64,000 bases of DNA from an uncultured Crocinitomix sp. (lineage in GTDB: Bacteria > Bacteroidota > Bacteroidia > Flavobacteriales_D > Crocinitomicaceae): assembly GCA_905478225.1 (NCBI GenBank), contig CAJQHR010000005.1, positions 62,001-126,000 of the forward strand, read 5' to 3'. Positions within the stretch are counted from its first letter, which is position 1, and the number at the start of each line of letters is the position of its first letter. The notes beneath the pieces were generated by a model that searched no databases, was not told where the DNA came from, and saw nothing but the letters and a program-made list of their open reading frames with translations. Of the stretch, positions 1 to 8,296 are shown piece by piece. The translations under genes were made by a program, and so were the position numbers.

Positions 1-896
1 TCAATCAAAAATGAGTTGTAAGTTCCTCCTCCAGTTACTAAAACTGTTTTAATTTTATTTTGATTCAAAACGGTAGCAATTTGATTTGCTTCATGCTGCA
101 CAATTGTGTGCAAAATATCCGGTAATTCATGCTGATCACTTAAAAAGGAATAAACAATCGGATAAAACTTCTCATTCAACCATTCTACTGCTAGGGATTT
201 TGGAGGATTAATAGAATAATAATCTAAGAGATCAAGTTGTGCTAATAGATCAGGGATAGGTTTTCCAGATTTTGCAAGAACGCCACTTTCATCATATTCT
301 TTCTGATAACTCTGGCGCATTATTTTATTCAGAGGTAAATTACAAGGTGCAATGTCAAATGCAATTCTTTTCGTATTGATTTGATAACTGATATTTGCAA
401 TGCCGCCCATATTCAAACAAGCGTCAAACTCTGAAAACAGAAAAGCATCTCCAACAGGCACTAGTGGAGCGCCTTGACCACCCAATTGCACATCTTTAAT
501 TCTAAAATTATTGACAACTGGCTTTTTGGTAAGTTTCGCAATTGCATCTCCATCTCCAATTTGAACCGTTATACCTTTTTCTGGTTCGTGAAAGACAGTA
601 TGGCCGTGAGAAGCAATTAAATCTACCTCATCAAAAATTCCATTTTCCTCCATAAAAATAAAAGCCTCGTTCCCCAAAAAAGAACCATAATCAACCTCTA
701 ATTGCTGTAATTTATCTTGACTTATTAAGAACGCACCATTTAACCGATCGCGCCAATCAGCCGAATATGCTAGACCTTTGGTTGCTTTTATAAGAAAATT
801 CCACGCTCCGTTATTCTGATCAAATTCCACAAAACACAAATCCAAACCGTCTAGCGAAGTTCCTGACATTAAGCCAATCACCCTTACCTTTTTCAA
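1..896 (-). CDS. anmK: Anhydro-N-acetylmuramic acid kinase (3' end outside window, 5' end irregular)
   Basis: Phosphorylates 1,6-anhydro-MurNAc while opening the anhydro ring, in cytosolic recycling of cell-wall sugars. The minus-strand frame reads VIGLMSGTSLDGLD at the N-terminus, the family's ATP/sugar-binding signature, then ASHGHTVFHEP, VNNFRIKDVQLGGQGAPLVP, CLNMGGIANISY and LVTGGGTYNSFL. It runs off the left edge, so the last part is missing. The start is a problem: an ATG at 914-916 begins M-A-S-F-K-K but is out of frame with the body, and the A6 run after it (seen as T6 on the plus strand near 899-904) would need one more A to join them. In the body frame an upstream stop leaves TTG at 894-896 as the first plausible start (MKKVRVIG). 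The family call is secure; the start is not. It is divergent from the acyl-CoA dehydrogenase gene. Confidence 0.85.
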   Translation of the reverse strand, partial: MKKVRVIGLMSGTSLDGLDLCFVEFDQNNGAWNFLIKATKGLAYSADWRDRLNGAFLISQDKLQQLEVDYGSFLGNEAFIFMEENGIFDEVDLIASHGHTVFHEPEKGITVQIGDGDAIAKLTKKPVVNNFRIKDVQLGGQGAPLVPVGDAFLFSEFDACLNMGGIANISYQINTKRIAFDIAPCNLPLNKIMRQSYQKEYDESGVLAKSGKPIPDLLAQLDLLDYYSINPPKSLAVEWLNEKFYPIVYSFLSDQHELPDILHTIVQHEANQIATVLNQNKIKTVLVTGGGTYNSFLI

Positions 897-1024
897 ACTT
901 TTAAAAGACGCCATAGTAATGCTAAATTATTGCTAAATTTGTACCCGATTTCAAATCTATTTGGTGAAAACGATCTAGAATGAAATCTTGAACAAGATAA
1001 ATATTTATTTCAAAGTTAAACGTA

Positions 1025-2167
1025 ATGGATTTTAGATATACGGAAGAGCAAATGGCGGTGAGAGATGCTGCAAGAGATTTCGCACGTAACGTGCTTAAAC
1101 CTGGTGTAATCGATAGAGATATACATGCTAAATTTCCTGTGGAGGAAGCAAAACAATTAGGTGAGCTAGGATTTTTAGGAATGATGGTTGACCCAAAATA
1201 CGGCGGGGGTGGAATGGATTCTGTATCCTACGTATTGGCAGTGGAAGAAATTTCCAAGATAGATGCATCCATGGCGGTATGTATGTCAGTTTGTAATTCA
1301 CTTGTATGTTGGGGATTGGAAACTTTTGGAACGGAAGAACAGAAACAAAAATATTTAACACCAATTGCACGCGGAGAAAAAATTGGAGCGTTCTGTCTTT
1401 CTGAGCCAGAAGCTGGGTCTGATGCAACTTCTCAGCAAACTTCGGCAATTGATCAAGGCGACCATTACTTATTAAACGGAACAAAAAACTGGATTACGAA
1501 TGGTAGCTCAGCTTCTATTTATATTGTTATTGCACAAACGGATAGAGAAAAAGGACATAGAGGAATCAATGCTTTAATCATTGAGCGTGGAATGGATGGT
1601 TTTATCGTTGGTGAAAAAGAGGATAAAATGGGAATCAGAGGATCTGATACGCACACCTTAATCTTTAATGACGTTAAAGTACCAAAGGAAAATAGAATTG
1701 GTGATGAAGGTTTCGGGTTTAAATTCGCTATGAAAACACTAGGCGGTGGAAGAATTGGAATTGCATCACAAGCTATGGGAATTGCTGCAGGAGCTTTAGA
1801 GTTAGCAATAGCATACTCTAAAGAGCGTAAAACATTTGGGAAAGAAATTTACAAACACCAAGGCATTGCCTTTAAATTAGCCGACATGGCCACACAAGTT
1901 CACGCTGCACGATTAATGTGTTTAAATGCTGCTTCGCTTAAGGATCAGGGTGAAGAATACACAGAAGAAGCTGCAATGGCAAAACTGTATGCTTCGGAAA
2001 TTGCACAATTCGTTACAACAGAAGCTGTGCAAATTCATGGTGGATACGGATATGTTCGTGAGTATGAAGTTGAACGTATGATGAGAGATGCAAAAATCAC
2101 ACAGATTTACGAAGGAACTTCAGAAATTCAGAAAATTGTTATTTCAAGAGGGATATTGAAGGATTAG
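1025..2167 (+). CDS. Acyl-CoA dehydrogenase (short/medium-chain type)
   Basis: FAD enzyme that oxidises acyl-CoA to trans-2-enoyl-CoA and passes electrons to electron-transfer flavoprotein, in beta-oxidation or amino-acid breakdown. The 380 residues match the usual length of the family. Visible are the all-alpha N-terminal domain, the FAD/substrate signature FCLSEPEAGSDA near residues 121-132, the GGGRIGIASQAMGIA helix, the QIHGGYGYVREYEVERMMRDA signature, and IYEGTSEIQ near the end. The Glu of YEGT (about residue 363) sits where short-chain and butyryl-CoA dehydrogenases have the catalytic base. It stands alone: anmK is divergent upstream and a strong hairpin terminator follows. Chain-length preference cannot be read from the sequence. 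Confidence 0.93.
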   Translation: MDFRYTEEQMAVRDAARDFARNVLKPGVIDRDIHAKFPVEEAKQLGELGFLGMMVDPKYGGGGMDSVSYVLAVEEISKIDASMAVCMSVCNSLVCWGLETFGTEEQKQKYLTPIARGEKIGAFCLSEPEAGSDATSQQTSAIDQGDHYLLNGTKNWITNGSSASIYIVIAQTDREKGHRGINALIIERGMDGFIVGEKEDKMGIRGSDTHTLIFNDVKVPKENRIGDEGFGFKFAMKTLGGGRIGIASQAMGIAAGALELAIAYSKERKTFGKEIYKHQGIAFKLADMATQVHAARLMCLNAASLKDQGEEYTEEAAMAKLYASEIAQFVTTEAVQIHGGYGYVREYEVERMMRDAKITQIYEGTSEIQKIVISRGILKD

Positions 2168-2207
2168 TCGCTAGTCGTTAATCACTAGTAATTAGATATT
2201 ACCACTG

Positions 2208-2235
2208 GACAGGCTCATGGCGACGGATGTTAGAT
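2208..2235 (+). repeat. Dispersed 28-nt intergenic repeat, copy A
   Basis: The segment starting GACAGG and ending GTTAGAT recurs at 31187-31214 with three transitions in 28 positions. Both copies are on the plus strand and both lie between genes. Just downstream here, GGATGTTAGA occurs twice (about 2225 and 2264). Function unknown. Confidence 0.7.
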
Positions 2236-2288
2236 GGGCCGCTCTTAGCTTTTGCCGAAGGGTTGGATGTTAGAAAAAAAATAAGATT

Positions 2289-2321
2289 GGGCCTCGTTTA
2301 TGAATGAGGCTCTTTTTTTTT
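2289..2321 (+). terminator. Rho-independent terminator after acyl-CoA dehydrogenase
   Basis: The arms GGCCTCG and TGAGGCT form a GC-rich hairpin, extended by G-T pairs, directly followed by a run of nine T. It lies 120 nt after the stop codon. Confidence 0.8.
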
Positions 2322-2371
2322 GAAATAATTTTTGAGATTTGCAATTTGAATATTGCCACTTGCCTCTTTAT

Positions 2372-3655
2372 TTAAAGTAATGCGATTAACTCTTCCAACT
2401 TAATTCCACGAGAGCCTTTAAGAAGGATATTTCCCTCTGCTATTGCTTTCAAATTTTCGTGATCAACTAGTGCCTTCCAATTAATGAACTTAGGTAACTT
2501 TGTTTTCGTTTTACCCATCTCTGTTCCAACTAAAAAAGCGTTGAGCTTATGTTTTTCTAAAAAGTCGACAATTTTCTGATGTTCATCTTGAGAGATTTCG
2601 CCTAGTTCTAACATATCGCCCAAAATCACTAACTTATTTTCACCGTCCATGGCAACAAAACTTTCCAAGGCCGCCATCATACTTGTGGCGTTTGCATTGT
2701 AACAATCTACAATCAATGTATTGCGATCGGTCTTTGTAACTTGCGATCGATTATTGGAAGGAACGTAATTTTCTATTGCAGCGCAAATATCATCAGGATT
2801 AACTTTAAAATAACCTCCAATGGCAACAGCCGAAAGAAAGTTGGTGAAATTATATTTACCCACCAAGTTGGTGTGCAGTATAGCCGATTGATAAGTATTC
2901 GCGAACCAGGAAAACTTTACAAGCGGATTTTGGCTTAGCAATTCACCTCTATAATCCCCATGATGCTCCCCATAGGAACAAATTTCAATCCCCTTTGGCA
3001 AGTGACTCACTAAAACGTCATCTTCCGAATTGACAAAGAGCGTCCCATAAACATTTGCGATAAAGTCATACATTTCGGTTTTAGTTTTAATTACCCCAGC
3101 CAATGATCCAAAACCCTCAATATGAGCTGCACCAACATTGGTGATCATGCCATGTGTAGGCTCAGCAATATCAACTAATTCTTTAATATCACCTAGCTTA
3201 TTGGCTCCCATTTCAATAATTGCCAATTCATGCGACCCATTCAGCTTAAGTAGTGTGAATGGCACACCCAGATGATTATTCAAGTTACCTTCAGTGACAA
3301 GAATGTTATATTTTTTAGCGAGTACGGCTCCCACCAATTCTTTGGTTGTTGTTTTACCGTTACTTCCGGTGATACCTATGACTGGTATCTTGAACAGCCG
3401 TCTATGATAATTGGCCAAATCTTGCAGTGTTTTTAAGACATTATCAACCCGAACTATTCGTTCATCTGTAACTCCCGTCACCTCATCAACCAAAGCCAAA
3501 CTACAACTTTCTTCAAGGGCTTTCCCGGCAAATGTATTTCCATTAAAATTCTCTCCTTTTAAAGCAAAAAACAAGGCGCCTTTCTTCAAATTTCTTGTAT
3601 CAGTTGTGATTCCAGTTCCGGCTAAAAAATGTTGATGTAGTTTTTCAATTGTCAT
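2372..3655 (-). CDS. murF: UDP-N-acetylmuramoyl-tripeptide--D-alanyl-D-alanine ligase
   Basis: Cytosolic ATP-dependent ligase that adds D-Ala-D-Ala to UDP-MurNAc-tripeptide, the last soluble step of the peptidoglycan stem peptide. It is 427 residues. The N-terminal substrate domain contains TDTRNLKKGALFFALKGENF. The Mur-ligase P-loop GITGSNGKTTT is at residues 94-104, followed by EGNLNNHLGVP and the carbamylated-Lys/metal region. The C-terminal domain has VDCYNANATSM and VILGDMLELGE. The ATG lies 2 nt after the stop of pgk, so both genes are probably transcribed together from the promoter upstream of pgk. No other murein genes are nearby. Confidence 0.96.
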   Translation of the reverse strand: MTIEKLHQHFLAGTGITTDTRNLKKGALFFALKGENFNGNTFAGKALEESCSLALVDEVTGVTDERIVRVDNVLKTLQDLANYHRRLFKIPVIGITGSNGKTTTKELVGAVLAKKYNILVTEGNLNNHLGVPFTLLKLNGSHELAIIEMGANKLGDIKELVDIAEPTHGMITNVGAAHIEGFGSLAGVIKTKTEMYDFIANVYGTLFVNSEDDVLVSHLPKGIEICSYGEHHGDYRGELLSQNPLVKFSWFANTYQSAILHTNLVGKYNFTNFLSAVAIGGYFKVNPDDICAAIENYVPSNNRSQVTKTDRNTLIVDCYNANATSMMAALESFVAMDGENKLVILGDMLELGEISQDEHQKIVDFLEKHKLNAFLVGTEMGKTKTKLPKFINWKALVDHENLKAIAEGNILLKGSRGIKLEELIALL

Positions 3656-3657
3656 GC

Positions 3658-4854
3658 TTAATCATTTAAAATTGCTGCAATTCCTGGCAGTTGTTTACCT
3701 TCCAAATATTCCAACATTGCTCCGCCGCCTGTAGAAACATGACTTACTCGGTTAGCAAGATTAAATTTATTAACTGCTGCGACACTATCTCCTCCTCCAA
3801 CTAATGAGAAGGCACCATTTTCAGTTGCTTCAGCCACAGCCAAGGCAATTTCTTTAGTCCCTTTCTGAAACTTACTCATTTCAAAAACGCCCATTGGACC
3901 ATTCCATAAAATAAGTTTGGACGCTAATATCTCAGCTTTAAATGCTTCCGCGGCATTATCTCCAATATCGAGCCCCATCCAACCATCTGGTATTGCATGA
4001 GTCGAACAAATTTGCGTCTCGGCTTCATCTGAAAATTCATCCGAAGCGACAGTATCTATAGGAATTAGTAATTTAACGTTCTTGGCTTTCGCTTCGGTAA
4101 TTATTTCCTTGGCGGTCTCTAAAAAATCGTTCTCGATTAAAGAATTCCCTACCTTGCCGCCCATTGCTTTCGCAAACGTATACGCCATTCCGCCACCAAT
4201 AATTAGGCTATCAACTTTATCCAATAATTTCGTGATAATTGTAATTTTTGAAGACACCTTAGCCCCGCCAACAATTGCTGTAAGCGGTTTTTGAGTTGAG
4301 TTCAATACTTTATCAACACTTTCAATTTCTTTTTCGATTAAATAACCGAACATTTTATCATTCGGAAAGAATTTTGTGACAACTGTTGTAGAGGCATGCG
4401 CGCGGTGCGCGGTGCCAAAGGCATCATTTATGTATACATCTCCGTGTTTCGCTAATAGTTCGGCAAAATCTTCTCCACCTTTTTTTTCTCGTTGGTGAAA
4501 TCTTAGGTTTTCTAGCAAAAGGACTTCTCCAGCTTGTAAGGCTGCTGATTTTTCAAAGGCACGTTCTCCAATGCAATCTGACGCAAATGAAACGGAATGC
4601 CCCAAATGTTTTTCTATTTCACTAATAATATTTTTTAACGAAAAAATAGGTTCAGGTACATTTTTCGGTCGCCCCATATGAGACATTAGCACAACTGATC
4701 CTCCATCATTCAATACCTTTTTAATGGTTGGAATTGCCGCTTTGATTCTTGTAGCATCAGTAACTTCCATAGTCGCCTTGTTCAATGGCACATTAAAATC
4801 AACACGAATAAGTGCGCGTTTTCCTCTAAAATTATAAGTCGAGATTGTTTTCAT
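3658..4854 (-). CDS. pgk: Phosphoglycerate kinase
   Basis: Glycolytic enzyme interconverting 1,3-bisphosphoglycerate plus ADP and 3-phosphoglycerate plus ATP in the cytosol. At 398 residues it is a standard bacterial length. Signatures in order are [13 protein letters not shown] near residues 14-26, [79 protein letters not shown] and the nucleotide loop [11 protein letters not shown]. It is first in a two-gene unit with murF, 2 nt apart. A TATATTTG-type -7 box reads toward it just upstream. Confidence 0.97.
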   Translation of the reverse strand: MKTISTYNFRGKRALIRVDFNVPLNKATMEVTDATRIKAAIPTIKKVLNDGGSVVLMSHMGRPKNVPEPIFSLKNIISEIEKHLGHSVSFASDCIGERAFEKSAALQAGEVLLLENLRFHQREKKGGEDFAELLAKHGDVYINDAFGTAHRAHASTTVVTKFFPNDKMFGYLIEKEIESVDKVLNSTQKPLTAIVGGAKVSSKITIITKLLDKVDSLIIGGGMAYTFAKAMGGKVGNSLIENDFLETAKEIITEAKAKNVKLLIPIDTVASDEFSDEAETQICSTHAIPDGWMGLDIGDNAAEAFKAEILASKLILWNGPMGVFEMSKFQKGTKEIALAVAEATENGAFSLVGGGDSVAAVNKFNLANRVSHVSTGGGAMLEYLEGKQLPGIAAILND

Positions 4855-4871
4855 ATGATTCTATTAAAAGA

Positions 4872-4898
4872 CAAATATAAGTTGAAATTCAATCCCAA
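4872..4898 (-). promoter_or_regulatory. Candidate pgk-murF promoter
   Basis: Minus-strand TATATTTG (4872-4879) fits the Bacteroidota -7 box TAnnTTTG, 17 nt upstream of the pgk ATG. A TTG (4896-4898) lies 16 nt further upstream, slightly shorter than the usual 17-23 spacer. Confidence 0.45.
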
Positions 4899-4925
4899 AT
4901 TAATTGAATCTATTCTTTTAATTAA

Positions 4926-4957
4926 CAAAAAGAGGAAGTCTTATAAAGACCTCCTCT
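4926..4957 (-). terminator. Terminator of the cytochrome-like operon
   Basis: On the minus strand a 12-bp stem (AGAGGAGGTCTT with AAGACTTCCTCT, one G-T pair) has a TAT loop and is followed by TTTTTG. It lies 29 nt after the stop of the last gene of the operon. Confidence 0.8.
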
Positions 4958-4985
4958 CAGAATATTTATGAAAGCTTAACTTACT

Positions 4986-5831
4986 TTAGTTTAAGGACAC
5001 TTTTCTGTTAAATACTTGATTGTTGATAAATAACGAAAGAATGTAGACTCCTTCAGTCTCGATATTTGTTACGGTTAATTGCTCAGTATAATCTCCTGAG
5101 TTTTGATAACCGAAATCATAATATTGAATTAATTTTCCGGAAAGGTCTTGAATATTTAAAACAACTTTAGATTCTTCAAGCAAAGAATAGTTTAAGTTTA
5201 ACTCATTCGTTTGACTATTAAAAAAGATTTTATAAGCCTTATCTAACTCATTTTCCTCAATCCCCACACCAAAAAGCGGAATGCTATTGTTTCCAAGAAA
5301 GATCTCATCACCTGAGCTCGATCCATTGTCATTTGAAATATTCACCGCATAATAAGCTGTTAATTCGCCCATGTCTGAAGCTGGAGCAGTCCAATTAAAT
5401 GACCAGGCAAGTTCATCAGCAGCAGAGTGTCTGATATAATCAACTCCATCTAAAGTTGCTATACTTGTAGAAGCCCCTGCGGTAAATGATCCTGCAAAGT
5501 TATTATCTGCATCTAAAATTGTAAGTTCAAACCCATTATTTGTACCAGAAATTGTTGAAAGGGAAATGGGGTAAGTACTACCTGGCATATAGCCTGGGCC
5601 GCCACCTACCGTAAAAAACACAACGCCTTCAGATGACATTGTAGACCCCGAATGACAATCTGTACAATTTCCGTCTCCGGGTGCACCTGTTTTACCAGCT
5701 GGTGGATTCACCCCAAAGTTCACAGTCTCAATACCATCATTGTGATATGTTGAAATATGATTGCTTTCGTAAAAAAAGGAAAATCCGAGGACTCCAACTA
5801 TAGGGAGTAATAAAAGTATGTTTTTCTTCAT
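4986..5831 (-). CDS. T9SS-exported protein with a CXXCH motif (choice-of-anchor-V-like)
   Basis: The start at 5831 is preferred because it gives a signal peptide (MKKNILLLLPIVGVLGFSFF); the frame is open further upstream. After it comes GKTGAPGDGNCTDCHSGS. CTDCH is a CXXCH motif that could bind one c-type heme and is typical of proteins annotated as choice-of-anchor V. A beta-sandwich-like middle follows, with GFELTILDADNNFAGSF. The last roughly 80 residues look like a T9SS sorting domain (KVVLNIQDLSGKLI, then GVYILSLFINNQVFNRKVSLN), implying export by the T9SS encoded at 40.7-48.4 kb. It is last in a four-gene unit with two other CXXCH/CX4CH proteins. Heme binding is inferred, and the substrate is unknown. 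Confidence 0.75.
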   Translation of the reverse strand: MKKNILLLLPIVGVLGFSFFYESNHISTYHNDGIETVNFGVNPPAGKTGAPGDGNCTDCHSGSTMSSEGVVFFTVGGGPGYMPGSTYPISLSTISGTNNGFELTILDADNNFAGSFTAGASTSIATLDGVDYIRHSAADELAWSFNWTAPASDMGELTAYYAVNISNDNGSSSGDEIFLGNNSIPLFGVGIEENELDKAYKIFFNSQTNELNLNYSLLEESKVVLNIQDLSGKLIQYYDFGYQNSGDYTEQLTVTNIETEGVYILSLFINNQVFNRKVSLN

Positions 5832-5943
5832 GTCGTGTAATTTGAATTTCAACGAAAATAACACATTTACGAAAACCTTCCAACTCGAATGAAGGATAAT
5901 ACATGAAAAAAGAAGGATTGTACAAGTCTTCTATCGGGCTGGT

Positions 5944-6306
5944 CTAATTATCAAGCTTTCCTTGTTGAATCCAACAATCAAATTTTTGAATTAAACTGTC
6001 TGCAATTTTATCTCCACCTATAGGCATTGGCGTTTTTGAAACATCATCCGAAATTGTCAAGAAAATCTCATCAGCATGATTTGAGATACTATCATGTGCA
6101 ACAAAAATACGTCCCGCAGCTGCATCCTCCGCACTGTGACACCCAGAAACATTACAAGAGTTATTAAAAAGCGGAACCAATAAATCATCATTAAAATATA
6201 CCGTATCCGTGCACGCACCGGTGGGGATAGGTTCCACCGATTTATCTTTAAGACATGCCGTTAGTGTGAGTCCTGCGAATGTGAAAAATAATATCTGTCG
6301 AATCAT
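5944..6306 (-). CDS. Small lipoprotein with a CX4CH (cytochrome-like) motif
   Basis: The 120 residues begin with a lipoprotein signal ending in LTLTAC, so Cys18 should be lipidated. The mature part contains LFNNSCNVSGCHSAEDAAAG. The CX4CH arrangement is common in small cytochrome-like domains of Bacteroidota, and a Met (about residue 94, TPMPIGG) could act as second axial ligand. Its ATG overlaps the stop of the upstream barrel gene by 4 nt, indicating translational coupling. Probably an envelope electron carrier or heme protein. Heme attachment is not proven by sequence alone. Confidence 0.7.
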   Translation of the reverse strand: MIRQILFFTFAGLTLTACLKDKSVEPIPTGACTDTVYFNDDLLVPLFNNSCNVSGCHSAEDAAAGRIFVAHDSISNHADEIFLTISDDVSKTPMPIGGDKIADSLIQKFDCWIQQGKLDN

Positions 6307-7166
6307 AATTTAAATCTTCTATTAATTGAGAACCCAAATCGCCACTGCCCGTCTAACCAATTAGAGGTTGTGTTAGGTACAAAAATGTTTTCATTCAATG
6401 CCCTGGAGTTTGAGAAATTAAGAATGAAAGAATGTCCACCAGTTAAAATTTCAATTCCAACACTTAAAGGGTCTTGATAATTGTCTACAATGCTTTCCGG
6501 TCTATTAAATATGTGATTGTACTCTACCAACAAGCCGATAGTTTTGGTAAAACGTGTTCGCGCAGAAACTCCCGCAAAGACTAACCCGTTAGCATCAACA
6601 AAGTCTACAAAATTTCTGTGGTTATAACCCACATTCGCCTGAAGCACAAAACGATCAGAAAATTTTCTGGCCACTAAAAGTTGATTTGTAAAAGTGAAAC
6701 GGTTTAAAAATTTAGGATAAGACGCGACGGATGATGAATCAGATATAGCTGCCTTATAAGGCAATATCAATGAGCTTACAAAAACTAAATTCACAGGCAT
6801 TCCTGATTGCTTTTGCTGCAAAATTTTATACTTGGCATAACCATCTATTACTCCTGTAATTAAACCAACGCCTTTGTTACGACCAAGCCCAATATCTAAA
6901 TTGTCCAAAACGCCATACTCAAATGCAATTCTTACATCCGCCAAATTGTCGAATCCATAAAAATTCTGTAATCCGCCTGAAGCGCCTGCAATGTCACCAA
7001 ATTTATGTGCGACAATAAATTCTAAAGTCCGCTCGGGTAGCAATTGGACAGAGTGATTGGTAAGCACTCGAGTTCCAGAAAAGGACTCAAGTACGGCCTC
7101 ATCCTGCGCGAAAGCTCCATTCCCTAGTACAGATAGAGCAGCAAATAATCCAAAAGTTCGTTTCAT
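6303..7166 (-). CDS. DUF5777-like outer-membrane beta-barrel protein
   Basis: The 287 residues start with a signal peptide (MKRTFGLFAALSVLGNGAFAQ), then alternating hydrophobic and polar strands ending in aromatic residues, typical of an outer-membrane barrel. The features RVLTNHSVQLLPERTLEF and FIVAHKFGDIAGASGGLQNFYGFDN match what I know of the DUF5777 family, which often lies beside cytochrome c genes. It sits between a diheme cytochrome gene (48 nt upstream) and a cytochrome-like lipoprotein (4-nt overlap downstream). A role as a porin-like conduit or scaffold for redox proteins is inference. Confidence 0.7.
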   Translation of the reverse strand: MKRTFGLFAALSVLGNGAFAQDEAVLESFSGTRVLTNHSVQLLPERTLEFIVAHKFGDIAGASGGLQNFYGFDNLADVRIAFEYGVLDNLDIGLGRNKGVGLITGVIDGYAKYKILQQKQSGMPVNLVFVSSLILPYKAAISDSSSVASYPKFLNRFTFTNQLLVARKFSDRFVLQANVGYNHRNFVDFVDANGLVFAGVSARTRFTKTIGLLVEYNHIFNRPESIVDNYQDPLSVGIEILTGGHSFILNFSNSRALNENIFVPNTTSNWLDGQWRFGFSINRRFKL

Positions 7167-7214
7167 TAATTGTTTGTTTAGTTCAAAATAACTCTAACCT
7201 GAGCAAGGGTAATT

Positions 7215-8246
7215 CTAATTACTTCCGCCAGTTTCGATATAATAAAGCAGATCTAACAGCTGCGTTTTACTCATTTTTTCAAAGCTGTACATGGGCATAT
7301 ATTGTTTTCTTCCGCTCATAGCATAAGTTCCGTAACGGGTGATGTGTGGAACAGCTAGATTGTTGTATTTGTCTTTTTTACGGTGTAAAAAATTTAAAGA
7401 TAATTTATCATCACTCATTGCAAAATTTGTGATCCCTTTTTTCTTATCATGACAATGCAAACAGCCCTTATTGAAAATATATTTCCCCTGTTCTGCATTG
7501 GGTTTATACCCTTCTACTTTTGGAATTTCTGAAGTACCAAAATGCGCATGATTGACTTGCGTATATCTTCCCTTTAGCATTTTAGCCGCCTCTTTTTTAT
7601 TGGTTGAAAGCAGATATGTAAAGGTCTCCATATCTTTGTCATTAAACTTTAAATCACTTATCTTCAATTCTAGCGATTTATAATAATGCAGCACGGCACG
7701 CACCTCCCAATGATCCATTAACCTGCCTTGCGAGCACTGTGTGGCACATAATTGAATCGCATTGTACAAGCTATCTCGAGTAGGTTTCACGAGATCACCA
7801 TACTTCTTGGCATAGTCGTCATTATACCAATGCTCCTTATTATACATTCCGTAAAAGGTAGATGCGGGTAAATAAGGCACATCATTTTTCATTCCATATT
7901 CGAGCACAGCTTCTGGTGAATCATCTGCCGGATCACTAATTTCCATTTGGACATTATGGCAATCAGTACATACAAAATATTTCGAAATTCGCTTATTTGA
8001 TCCATCCAATAAACTTCCGTACTTCACAATCTCCTCACCCATTCGAGCAGAATCTGCATCAATTTTTTCAATATGGTGGTTCGGTTTTTCCTCCCCAAAT
8101 TGAATTAATGCTTCTGAAACCGTTTTTGGATATGGATTTGGTTGACTTTCAGTATATTTACTGATGCGATTGTCTGCGTTATTGAAGGCAACAACAATGC
8201 TCACGATCAAAAATATTAATGTAAATTGCAAGATGGTTTTGAACAT
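7215..8246 (-). CDS. Diheme c-type cytochrome
   Basis: The 343 residues start with an N-terminal hydrophobic signal/anchor (TILQFTLIFLIVSIVVAF). Two canonical heme motifs follow: CTDCH in the N-terminal half and CLHCH in the C-terminal half (GKYIFNKGCLHCHDKKKG). Downstream Met-containing stretches (AMSGRKQYMPMYSFEKM) could give axial ligands, and the C-terminal helix LLDLLYYIETG is typical of cytochrome c folds. It is probably periplasmic or membrane-anchored. It is the first gene of the four-gene unit and is divergent from recG, with only 50 nt between the two start codons. The electron donor and acceptor are unknown. Confidence 0.85.
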   Translation of the reverse strand: MFKTILQFTLIFLIVSIVVAFNNADNRISKYTESQPNPYPKTVSEALIQFGEEKPNHHIEKIDADSARMGEEIVKYGSLLDGSNKRISKYFVCTDCHNVQMEISDPADDSPEAVLEYGMKNDVPYLPASTFYGMYNKEHWYNDDYAKKYGDLVKPTRDSLYNAIQLCATQCSQGRLMDHWEVRAVLHYYKSLELKISDLKFNDKDMETFTYLLSTNKKEAAKMLKGRYTQVNHAHFGTSEIPKVEGYKPNAEQGKYIFNKGCLHCHDKKKGITNFAMSDDKLSLNFLHRKKDKYNNLAVPHITRYGTYAMSGRKQYMPMYSFEKMSKTQLLDLLYYIETGGSN

Positions 8247-8296
8247 ATCAGAATAAAATTATTGTTGGAATTTACTAAAAATAATTTGATTTACTA

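Noticed and set aside
1128-1484. 118-codon frame opposite the acyl-CoA dehydrogenase gene
   Set aside because: Shadow frame; composition and lack of motifs are typical of antisense to a conserved gene.
5737-5925. 62-codon frame overlapping the start of the CXXCH cargo gene
   Set aside because: Out of frame with a convincing signal peptide and domain sequence; no independent support.
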